Shown here: positions 1 through 5,117 of the stretch, one piece after another | Layout: every line of letters begins with the position of its first letter | Numbering within the stretch: the first letter of the stretch is position 1 | Program-made: the position numbers and the translations under genes | Notes under the pieces: model-generated | What the model saw: the letters and a program-made list of their open reading frames with translations, nothing else | The model's database searches: none | Told to the model about the DNA's origin: nothing | Assembly: GCA_937910785.1 (NCBI GenBank) | Contig: CALDLG010000197.1 | Coordinates: 1-8,864, forward strand | DNA from: an uncultured Lachnospiraceae bacterium | GTDB lineage: Bacteria > Bacillota > Clostridia > Lachnospirales > Lachnospiraceae | DNA: 8,864 nt | Direction: 5' to 3'

Positions 1-361
1 GCAGACCAGGAAGGGGGAGCGGCTTTATCGGTTCATGGAGGCACGCTTGCGCTCCGTGAAGGACAGCGGCGGATGCTAAGCTCGTGTAGAACCTCGCTAA
101 GCACCGGCGCCCTTCAAGGACCTCCGCGGGAAAATGAATCCGCAGACCAGGAAGGGGGAGCGGCTTTATCGGTTCATGGAGGCACGCTTGCGCTCCGTGA
201 AGGACAGCGGCGGATGCTAAGCTCGTGTAGAACCTCGCTAAGCACCGGCGCCCTTCAAGGACCTCCGCGGGAAAATGAATCCGCAGACCAGGAAGGGGGA
301 GCGGCTTTATCGGTTCATGGAGGCACGCTTGCGCTCCATGAAGGGCAGCGGCGGATGCTAA
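1..361 (+). repeat. Tandem array of a 141-bp GC-rich repeat (2 full units + 1 truncated)
   Basis: Units begin at 1, 142 and 283, a period of exactly 141 bp. Units 1 and 2 are identical by eye. The third ends near 361, just after GGATGCTAA, and differs at 338 (A for G) and 345 (G for A). The array continues off the left edge. Each unit has an arm (GAATCCGCAGACCAGGAAGG and the following GGGAGC) and a core that runs from GGAGGCACGC to ACCTCCGCGG. The core is an imperfect nested palindrome: GGAGG pairs with CCTCC and GAAGG with CCTTC, and GCTAAGC occurs twice inside as a direct repeat. A further copy lies inverted at 3166-3344. The period is a multiple of three (47 codons), so a repetitive open frame crosses the array, but nothing else supports coding. 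Function is unknown; it resembles an intergenic, possibly RNA-structured or MITE-like repeat. Confidence 0.93.
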
Positions 362-391
362 ATTTGTGAAGGGGAGTTTTAGCTGTATGGA

Positions 392-419
392 TTGACAAAA
401 TGCAGCTTTTGATTATAAT
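392..419 (+). promoter_or_regulatory. Consensus sigma-A promoter for the TetR-family gene
   Basis: TTGACA at 392-397 and TATAAT at 414-419 are both perfect consensus hexamers, spaced 16 bp apart, and lie about 45 bp upstream of the TTG start at 464. The -10 box is inside an AT-rich imperfect dyad at about 411-440 (GATTATAATAT facing ATTATATAAATC), which could be the operator for autoregulation by the TetR protein. That operator role is inference. The promoter begins only about 30 bp after the truncated repeat unit ends. Confidence 0.8.
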
Positions 420-463
420 ATAAAATGAATTATATAAATCTATTTATGGAATGAGGCTCTAAA

Positions 464-1078
464 TTGGCAAGGAAAACGCAGATTTCAAAAGAGGTCATTT
501 TGAAAACAGCATTGAAAATGCTTATTCGTGATGGGTATTCTGCCGTCAATATTAAAACACTTTCCAAAGAGATCGGCTGCTCTACACAACCCTTAGTATG
601 GCATTTTAATAATATGGAGGGGCTTCGCAAGGCATTAGCTGATTATGCGCTAAAATATGCGAATGAAAAAATGTGTCCATCTGTCGATGGTGCAGTCAAC
701 GCTTTTGAACAGATTGGACGGGCTTATATAAAAATAGCATTATATGAGCCTAATCTTTTTCAATTTGTATTTCTTAATGGAAGTGGCTGTTATCCGGCAG
801 GAAACGCAAATATGCTCACAGAGGACAAAGGTCACGCAGAATTGATTAAGATGATTACAAAGGAATTTCAAATTACGGAACAAAATGCAGGACAATTTCT
901 TCAAAACACAGTCATATATACACATGGATTAGCGTCTTTTATTGCAACAGGCATGATGCATATGTCAGAACAGGAAATAATGGCATTGGTAAATCAGACA
1001 GGACATAATTTTCTGATTCAGGCGGGAGTACCACTGGAGAAAATAACGCAAAGTTATGAAGAAAATCAAAATGGATAA
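464..1078 (+). CDS. TetR/AcrR-family transcriptional regulator
   Basis: This is a 204-residue one-component repressor-like protein. The N-terminus (about residues 8-55) is a typical TetR helix-turn-helix domain; the recognition part reads TLSKEIGCSTQPLVWHFNN, followed by MEGLRKAL. The remaining ~150 residues are helical and would form the ligand-binding and dimer domain; its inducer cannot be told. The start is TTG at 464: the nearby ATGs at 447 and 451 run straight into a stop, and GAGG at 453-456 sits 7 nt before TTG. The gene follows a consensus promoter and overlaps the next gene, a CPBP membrane protease, by 23 nt, so the two are surely co-transcribed and the regulator probably controls the pair. 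Codons are AT-rich compared with the sporulation genes to the right. Confidence 0.9.
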   Translation: MARKTQISKEVILKTALKMLIRDGYSAVNIKTLSKEIGCSTQPLVWHFNNMEGLRKALADYALKYANEKMCPSVDGAVNAFEQIGRAYIKIALYEPNLFQFVFLNGSGCYPAGNANMLTEDKGHAELIKMITKEFQITEQNAGQFLQNTVIYTHGLASFIATGMMHMSEQEIMALVNQTGHNFLIQAGVPLEKITQSYEENQNG

Positions 1079-1829
1079 AAGGAAAATAATTGCTTTATGT
1101 AAGGCTTCTTTATGGGGAGTCTGTATTTTACTTTTTCCGGTTTTTACGGGTGTACTATCGGCAATCCTGTCTTTGGCGACGATTGAAACGCTATTTTTTC
1201 AAAGCATATTTATGTTTGCATCTCTTGTTATTCCATTGATTTTTGTATTACGCGGCAAGTGGAAATGGGAGGAAATTGGTTTTAAAAAATATGACGCCGA
1301 TTGCAGCAAGAGAGTATATCATTTTCTTCCCTTAATTGCTGTTTTAATTCCTGTTGCAGTTCAGGGCTTTTATTTCAAGTCTGAAATTTATGTATGTGGC
1401 AATCTGCTTTTATACTTAGCGGTAGGCATAGCGGAAGAAATATATTTTCGGGGTATCATTCCAAATTGTTTAGGAAAGGCGTTTTCCACTAAAGGAGTAA
1501 TCTGGCTTTCTGCAATTATTTTTGGAGCAGGACATATTGCCGCCGTTTTTACTGCAGGCAGTGGATGGGAAATTTTCTTAACTGTATTCAATGCCTTTCT
1601 TTTCGGCTGGTTGACAATGGAAATGGTACTCATATCGAAAAACATTGTACCTGCTATTTTGCTGCATTTTTTCTTTGACTTTGAAACAAAAATTGTAGCG
1701 ATGAATGGATCCGCGTTATTGACCGCCGAATGTGTAAGAGGTGTTATTGTATTCGCCGCTGCCGTTTGGCTTGCAGTAGTTATTCGGATAAACAGAAGGA
1801 GCATTTTTTATTGGAAATTTTTCAGGTGA
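1056..1829 (+). CDS. CPBP family intramembrane glutamic endopeptidase (CAAX protease-like)
   Basis: This is a 257-residue polytopic membrane protein with about 6-8 hydrophobic segments. The CPBP/Abi family motifs are intact: motif 1 is E127-E128-I-Y-F-R132, motif 2 has H160 in IIFGAGHIAAVF, and motif 3 is H204-xxx-D208 in ILLHFFFDF. These are the catalytic and metal-site residues known from Rce1-type proteases, so the enzyme is predicted active in the cytoplasmic membrane; its substrate is unknown. In Firmicutes such proteins are often linked to bacteriocin immunity or peptide maturation, but no bacteriocin gene is visible here. The ATG at 1056 has only a distant GGAGA. An in-frame ATG at 1071 is an alternative start, and both overlap the upstream TetR gene, which implies translational coupling. 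The stop codon lies within an 11-bp tandem duplication (1820-1841). Confidence 0.88.
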   Translation: MKKIKMDKRKIIALCKASLWGVCILLFPVFTGVLSAILSLATIETLFFQSIFMFASLVIPLIFVLRGKWKWEEIGFKKYDADCSKRVYHFLPLIAVLIPVAVQGFYFKSEIYVCGNLLLYLAVGIAEEIYFRGIIPNCLGKAFSTKGVIWLSAIIFGAGHIAAVFTAGSGWEIFLTVFNAFLFGWLTMEMVLISKNIVPAILLHFFFDFETKIVAMNGSALLTAECVRGVIVFAAAVWLAVVIRINRRSIFYWKFFR

Positions 1830-1856
1830 ATTTCAGGTGAATTTTATCACTCATAC

Positions 1857-1885
1857 TTGACTTATTGCATAAGGTATGATATATA
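1857..1885 (+). promoter_or_regulatory. Probable promoter of the riboswitch-CDF transcript
   Basis: TTGACT (1857-1862) and TATATA (1880-1885) are separated by 17 bp. Transcription would start near 1892, about 45 nt before the riboswitch aptamer. That gives the CDF gene its own promoter, separate from the TetR-CPBP pair. A shifted -10 (TATATT, 1882-1887) is possible with 19-bp spacing. Confidence 0.6.
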
Positions 1886-1936
1886 TTAAATACTCTTTGC
1901 ACTGCATTACATTCTTTTTGAATGCGAGATTGCCAG

Positions 1937-2032
1937 TACAAACTGAGCAGGCTATGAGTTTTATGCTTATGAAGCCGGGCTGCATAACAGCGGCAACAGA
2001 TTGATTTTTTTCACATCTGTGGGACAGTTGTA
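1937..2032 (+). promoter_or_regulatory. NiCo riboswitch aptamer (czcD RNA; cobalt/nickel sensor)
   Basis: The conserved NiCo segments occur in order: ACTGAGCAGGC, then a variable stem, then GCCGGGCTGC, GCGGCAACAGAT, and ATCTGTGGGACAGT. Helices can be drawn: P1 pairs about 1937-1944 with 2026-2032 (AACT/AGTT extended by UAC/GUA past one bulged A); P2 pairs ATGAG 1953-1957 with CTTAT 1966-1970; P3 pairs GCTGC 1979-1983 with GCGGC 1990-1994; P4 pairs ACAGAT 1996-2001 with ATCTGT 2015-2020. In the characterised family, cooperative Co2+/Ni2+ binding at the four-way junction prevents termination and switches on an exporter. The gene downstream is a CDF efflux protein, as expected. Identification rests on remembered family consensus, but the match is extensive. 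Confidence 0.93.
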
Positions 2033-2054
2033 TGTTTCACAGGTGTATTTTTTT
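2013..2054 (+). terminator. Expression-platform terminator of the NiCo riboswitch
   Basis: A 9-bp stem pairs ACATCTGTG (2013-2021) with CACAGGTGT (2038-2046, one G-U pair) around a 16-nt loop. A run of seven T (2048-2054) and another T tract follow. The 5' arm reuses the 3' strand of P4 (2015-2020), and the loop contains the 3' side of P1. Aptamer and terminator therefore cannot form together. This predicts that metal binding gives read-through and no metal gives termination. Confidence 0.88.
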
Positions 2055-2070
2055 ACACTTTTTTATTAAG

Positions 2071-2152
2071 AAATTACGCAGCAGCATAGTAAGATGCCCA
2101 CAAGAATTACGCAGTAATTCCTGGGGCGCAAGCTGCGGAGCCTGCGTTTTTT
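2071..2152 (+). terminator. Second terminator-like hairpin with upstream small hairpins in the CDF leader
   Basis: After the riboswitch terminator the leader continues with three hairpins: GCAT/ATGC (2084-2087 with 2094-2097); a perfect 7-bp hairpin GAATTAC/GTAATTC (2104-2110 with 2114-2120); and a GC-rich stem in which CGCA-GCT (2127-2134) pairs with AGC-TGCG (2139-2146) across one A/C mismatch and a 4-nt loop. TTTTTT follows at 2147-2152, the layout of an intrinsic terminator. The direct repeat AATTACGCAG (2072-2081 and 2105-2114) carries CGCAG, which can pair with CTGCG at 2133-2137 and would break the terminator stem. This looks like a further conditional stop in front of the CDF gene. 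No known riboswitch was recognised for it. Confidence 0.55.
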
Positions 2153-2214
2153 CAAACATCTGTGGACATAAGGTCTGATGAAGTGTTTTGAGAGATATTC
2201 AAACAATTTAAAAC

Positions 2215-2221
2215 AAGGAGG
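2215..2221 (+). promoter_or_regulatory. Ribosome binding site that fixes the CDF start
   Basis: AAGGAGG at 2215-2221 lies 7 nt before ATG 2229. It marks 2229, not the in-frame upstream ATG at 2178, as the start. The upstream ATG has no such site, and its extra 17 residues do not resemble a CDF N-terminus. Confidence 0.9.
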
Positions 2222-2228
2222 ATTTTTT

Positions 2229-3131
2229 ATGTCAACGAAAACAAAAAAAGAATTACAGGAAAATGTCATTATTAAACAAATTTCTTTCGTGGGAATTATC
2301 GGCAACATTATATTATGTTCTTTTAAAATGTTTGCAGGAATTGTTGGAAATTCGGGAGCAATGGTTTCTGATGCCGTTCATTCCTTATCGGATGTTTTTG
2401 CTACGTTCATTGCGTTTTTAGGAGTTAAAATGTCCAAACGGGGAGCAGACAGGTCACATCCGTATGGGCATGAACGATTGGAATGTATTGCGTCTTTGAT
2501 TTTGGGACTGATTCTTTTTGTAACAGGAATTGGGATTGGAAAAGTTGGTTTACAGAATATCCTTTCCGGAAATTATGACAAACTTACGATTCCGGGGGCT
2601 ATTGCATTGATAGCCGCAGTTGTATCCATTGTGGTCAAAGAAGCAATGTACTGGTATACAAGGCATTATGCAAAAATTCTTAATTCTGCGGCGTTTATGG
2701 CAGATGCATGGCATCATCGTTCCGATGCTTTTTCATCTGTTGGTTCGCTGATCGGAATAGGCGGTGCAATGCTGGGATTCCCTGTATTAGATGCTGTTGC
2801 GAGTGTTGTTATTTGTCTTTTTATTTTGAAAGTAGCATTTGATATCCTGTTAGATTCTGTCAGGAAAATGCTGGATACTTCCTGCGGAGAAGCCTATGAA
2901 AAGGAATTGAGTGAATATATTTTAAATCAGAATGGCATCAGCGGTATTGATGTACTTCGTACCAGAATGTTTGGAAATAAGGTGTATATTGATTTGGAAA
3001 TCAGTGTAGATGCAAATAAAACATTTCGTGAAGCCCATGCGATTGCGGAAAGTGTACACAGCAATGTTGAAAAAGACTTTCAAAATACAAAACATATTAT
3101 GATTCATGTAAATCCGGCAGAGCAGCCGTAA
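2229..3131 (+). CDS. CDF (cation diffusion facilitator) family exporter, CzcD-type, probably Co2+/Ni2+
   Basis: This 300-residue membrane transporter exports divalent metal from the cytoplasm, usually in exchange for protons. The first ~215 residues form the transmembrane domain. The metal-site residues are visible in TM2 (SDAVHSLSD, with D48, H51 and D55) and TM5 (DAWHHRSD, with the H162-xxx-D166 pair). The TM2-TM3 loop carries the typical SHPYGHERLE. Residues about 217-300 form the cytoplasmic ZT-dimer domain (DVLRTRMFGNKVYIDLEISVD, then H at 270, 277, 289 and 293). The length is normal and no key residue is missing. The NiCo riboswitch upstream points to cobalt and nickel as physiological substrates; from the protein alone Zn, Mn or Fe could not be excluded. 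A stable hairpin follows 12 nt after the stop, and the gene converges on sigF. Confidence 0.92.
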   Translation: MSTKTKKELQENVIIKQISFVGIIGNIILCSFKMFAGIVGNSGAMVSDAVHSLSDVFATFIAFLGVKMSKRGADRSHPYGHERLECIASLILGLILFVTGIGIGKVGLQNILSGNYDKLTIPGAIALIAAVVSIVVKEAMYWYTRHYAKILNSAAFMADAWHHRSDAFSSVGSLIGIGGAMLGFPVLDAVASVVICLFILKVAFDILLDSVRKMLDTSCGEAYEKELSEYILNQNGISGIDVLRTRMFGNKVYIDLEISVDANKTFREAHAIAESVHSNVEKDFQNTKHIMIHVNPAEQP

Positions 3132-3143
3132 TGGCTAAGACGA

Positions 3144-3175
3144 GGAGCTTCCCTGATAATGTGCGGGGAAGCTCC
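3144..3175 (+). terminator. Hairpin terminator after the CDF gene (repeat edge)
   Basis: A perfect 10-bp stem pairs GGAGCTTCCC (3144-3153) with GGGAAGCTCC (3166-3175) around a 12-nt loop, starting 12 nt after the stop codon. The 3' side runs into CCCTTT rather than a good T tract, so termination may be incomplete. The 3' arm is also the outer end of the inverted repeat copy that follows. Confidence 0.6.
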
Positions 3176-3344
3176 CCCTTTCCTGGCCTGCGGCGTCATC
3201 TTTTCGCGGAGGTCCTTGAAGGGCGCCGGTGCTTAGCGAGGTTTTCCACGAGCTTAGCATCCGCTGCTGCCCTTCACGGAGCGCAAGCGTGCCTCCAAGG
3301 GAAAATGAATCCGCAGAACTGGAAGGGGGAGCAGCTCCCCCCCC
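3166..3344 (-). repeat. Single inverted copy of the 141-bp repeat family with inverted terminal arms
   Basis: On the - strand this region carries the same core as the array at 1-361; the core lies at about 3205-3296. It differs from the array core at a few positions, for example GGAAAACC where the array has TAGAACC. Unlike the array units, this copy is flanked by inverted arms. The left arm (3171-3204, CTCCCCCTTTCC..CTGCGG..TCAT) is an imperfect reverse complement of the right arm (3299-3336, ATGAATCCGCAG..GGAAGGGGGAGC). The right end adds its own hairpin, GGGGGAGC-A-GCTCCCCC (3325-3341). The whole region could fold into one long stem-loop. It sits between the convergent CDF and sigF genes, where it may act as a two-way terminator, and it resembles a MITE-like or REP-like element. 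Whether it moves is not known. Confidence 0.85.
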
Positions 3345-3382
3345 TCTCTGTATGGAAGAAACAGATACAAACTGCTCCCTTC

Positions 3383-4165
3383 CTAACAAGTGCACGCCTC
3401 CTTCCGCAGATGCAGCAGAATCCTTTTCTCCATCCGGCTCACCTGCACCTGACTGATGCCCATATTCCTTGCCACCTCCATCTGCGTTTTATCCTGAAAA
3501 TAGCGCAGATGAATCAATTTCCTCTCCGTCTCATTCAGCCCGTCCAGAAGCTGTTCCAGCAGCATGTGATTCAACAGCTTTTCCTTCTCCGTATCCTCGC
3601 AGACGCTGCCTGTGCCCGCGTTGTTTTCCAATATCGAGTATCCCACGCCGCCGGCTTCCCCGACGACCTGATCCACCAGATAAATTTCATTTCCGTCGGA
3701 CTGATAGACCGATTTATAGATGGACTCCACTTCGATATTGGCATCCAGCGCGAGAACGATATCCTCGACGCTTAACCCCGTTTCTTCCGAAAGCTCCTGC
3801 ATGGTGGCCTCCCGGCCCAGCGCATGCGCCAGCTTTTCAGCCGCCTGTCTGATCTTCCAGCCATTCTCTTTCAGCGTCCGGCTCACCTTTACCATTCCGT
3901 CATCCCGAAGAAACCGCTTAATCTCTCCCTGAATCATCGGTACCGCATATGTCGAAAACTTCACCTCAAAGCTTAAATCGAACTTATCGATCGCCTTCAT
4001 CAGACCGATGCACCCGATCTGAAACAGGTCCTCCGGATCATATCCTCTTTCCAGAAAACGCTTTACAATGTGTCTTACCAGCCCCAGATTTTCTTCTATC
4101 AGTTTCTCTCTTGCCTCTTTATCCCCTGCCTGTGAACGTTCGATCAATACGGCAGTTTCTTCCAT
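3383..4165 (-). CDS. sigF: RNA polymerase sporulation sigma factor SigF
   Basis: This 260-residue sigma-70 family protein directs early forespore transcription. Region 2 spans about residues 25-95 and includes the conserved DLFQIGCIGLMKAIDKFD, then FSTYAVPMI and GEIKRFLRDDG. Region 3 spans about 96-155 (KVSRTLKE.., LGREATMQELSEETGLSVEDI). Region 4 spans about 207-256, with the helix-turn-helix MEVARNMGISQVQVSRMEK. The whole closely resembles B. subtilis sigma-F and not sigma-G or sigma-B by gene context. The linker between regions 3 and 4 (about 166-195, glycine-rich GEAGGVGYS..NNAGTG) looks some 20 residues longer than remembered from B. subtilis. Start ATG 4165 has AGGAG (4178-4182) 12 nt upstream, and the gene begins 20 nt after spoIIAB. 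It is the last gene of the operon. Confidence 0.96.
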   Translation of the reverse strand: MEETAVLIERSQAGDKEAREKLIEENLGLVRHIVKRFLERGYDPEDLFQIGCIGLMKAIDKFDLSFEVKFSTYAVPMIQGEIKRFLRDDGMVKVSRTLKENGWKIRQAAEKLAHALGREATMQELSEETGLSVEDIVLALDANIEVESIYKSVYQSDGNEIYLVDQVVGEAGGVGYSILENNAGTGSVCEDTEKEKLLNHMLLEQLLDGLNETERKLIHLRYFQDKTQMEVARNMGISQVQVSRMEKRILLHLRKEACTC

Positions 4166-4185
4166 AAATCAGCATTGCTCCTTTC

Positions 4186-4692
4186 TTACTCCACGTCCCC
4201 AATCCACGGCGTGATACCGAGTTTTTTTACCATATGTACCGTTGTGCCCTGTCCAATTTCGGAAAACACCTCCAGATCATCCATGAAAGCTTCCATAAAA
4301 GAAAATCCCATGCCGGAACGGTCCAATTCCGGTTTGGTCGTAAAAAGAGGCTCCATCGCCTTCTCGATATTCTCGATGCCCACGCCGCTGTCGCTGATCT
4401 CCACCTCCAGCACATCATTACGGATAATACAGTGCACAAGCACTCTGTTTTCCGCGCTGTCCTCTCCCTCATAGCCATGTATGATCGCGTTTGTAACCGC
4501 CTCCGAAACCGCCGTTTTGATATCCGAGATCTCCTCAAGCGTCGGATTCAACTGCGTCACAAAGGCCGCTACCGCAGTCCTTGCAAATGCTTCGTTATCC
4601 GAAACGGCCCGGAATTCCAGCTTCATTTCGTTTTTACACCCGTCTGCCTGTTCTGGCAGCCCCTTTTTCTTCCAATTCACAATTTCGATCAT
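4186..4692 (-). CDS. spoIIAB: Anti-sigma F factor / serine kinase SpoIIAB
   Basis: This is a 168-residue GHKL ATPase. It holds sigma-F inactive in the mother cell and predivisional cell and phosphorylates SpoIIAA. The N box is EAVTNAIIHGY (E64, N68), the next nucleotide-binding motif is DSGVGI (D101-I106), and the lid/G box is FTTKPELDRSGMGF (about 117-130). From residue 20 (KNEMKLEF) it lines up with the N-terminus of the B. subtilis protein, so residues 1-19 are an extra N-terminal segment. That longer start is supported by GGGAG 5 nt before ATG 4692 and by the ATGA overlap with the spoIIAA stop (4689-4692), the usual sign of translational coupling. An internal start at M23 lacks a ribosome site. 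Confidence 0.96.
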   Translation of the reverse strand: MIEIVNWKKKGLPEQADGCKNEMKLEFRAVSDNEAFARTAVAAFVTQLNPTLEEISDIKTAVSEAVTNAIIHGYEGEDSAENRVLVHCIIRNDVLEVEISDSGVGIENIEKAMEPLFTTKPELDRSGMGFSFMEAFMDDLEVFSEIGQGTTVHMVKKLGITPWIGDVE

Positions 4693-5021
4693 AATGACTC
4701 CCTTTCTGTTTTTCTTTCTATAATTTCAACTACGTTATGTAACCCTGACAGCATCAGAACCCTTCGTATCCGGCTATCCGTATTGATCGCGTACACCTTT
4801 CCTCCAAAACAGGCAATCTTCTTGTAGCGCCCAATAATAATGCCGATACCGGAGCTGTCCATAAAGGTCGTTCTTTCAAAATCAAACACCACGTTTCCCA
4901 CTTTCCCGTCCACAATATACCGGTCCGCTCTCCTGCTTATGTCAACCGATTGATGATGGTCTATCTCATCCGGCATTCTTATCATCAGGTAGTTGTCAAT
5001 TACTTTGAATTCCTCTTCCAT
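4689..5021 (-). CDS. spoIIAA: Anti-sigma F factor antagonist SpoIIAA
   Basis: This 110-residue single STAS-domain protein, when unphosphorylated, displaces sigma-F from SpoIIAB. The phosphorylation loop is FMDSSGIG at 53-60. By alignment with B. subtilis Ser58, the first serine (S56) is the residue phosphorylated by SpoIIAB and dephosphorylated by SpoIIE. The DHH at residues 21-23 is also a family hallmark. The start ATG 5021 has AGGGG (5031-5035) 9 nt upstream. It is the first gene of the operon; its stop overlaps the spoIIAB start by 4 nt. Confidence 0.96.
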   Translation of the reverse strand: MEEEFKVIDNYLMIRMPDEIDHHQSVDISRRADRYIVDGKVGNVVFDFERTTFMDSSGIGIIIGRYKKIACFGGKVYAINTDSRIRRVLMLSGLHNVVEIIERKTERESL

Positions 5022-5055
5022 CGATCTTTTCCCCTTTCCGCTTCATGATGCACCC

Positions 5056-5092
5056 AAAAAAAGAGAACAAGGTTCTTTCCCTTGTTCTCTTT
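5056..5092 (-). terminator. Intrinsic terminator of the DUF342-folC-TPR operon
   Basis: A perfect 13-bp stem pairs 5060-5072 with 5080-5092 (AAAGAGAACAAGG against CCTTGTTCTCTTT) around a 7-nt loop. On the - strand a T run (seven T, 5062-5056) follows. It lies 21 nt past the TPR gene stop, and just before the spoIIAA leader. Confidence 0.92.
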
Positions 5093-5117
5093 CGTATATG
5101 ATATAAATTTCTCCTAC
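5090..5117 (-). promoter_or_regulatory. Weak candidate sigma-H promoter for spoIIA
   Basis: On the - strand GTAGGAGAA (5117-5109) and TACGAAA (5096-5090) are spaced 12 bp, close to the sigma-H pattern RnAGGAwWW-N11/12-RnnGAAT, with about three mismatches. spoIIA is a known sigma-H/Spo0A target in Bacillus, and only about 34 nt separate the upstream terminator from spoIIAA, so some promoter must overlap this area or transcription must read through. No convincing Spo0A box was found. Confidence 0.3.

Noticed and set aside
1..361. CRISPR array
   Set aside because: The units are 141 bp, directly adjacent, with no unique spacers and no cas genes in the window.
73..369. Open frame of 98 residues with two near-identical 47-residue repeats
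   Set aside because: It is open only because the 141-bp repeat period is divisible by three. There is no ribosome site, the composition is unlike a folded protein, and the array is better explained as a non-coding repeat.
1056..1829. Phage abortive-infection (Abi) gene
   Set aside because: The old Pfam name Abi for CPBP proteins is misleading. The protease motifs are intact, but nothing nearby suggests phage defence.
1830..1856. Terminator after the CPBP gene
   Set aside because: No stable stem with a T tract was found; read-through into the riboswitch leader is possible.
2178..2228. Upstream in-frame start giving a 317-residue CDF protein
   Set aside because: AAGGAGG sits 7 nt before ATG 2229, and the additional N-terminal residues do not fit the family.
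3135..3395. Open frame on the - strand over the inverted repeat copy
   Set aside because: It is the same repeat-derived frame as at the left end and overlaps the sigF 3' end. No independent support for translation.
4234..4827. Long + strand frames opposite spoIIA, folC and sigF
   Set aside because: They are antisense shadows of well-supported genes, lack ribosome sites and show no recognisable domains.
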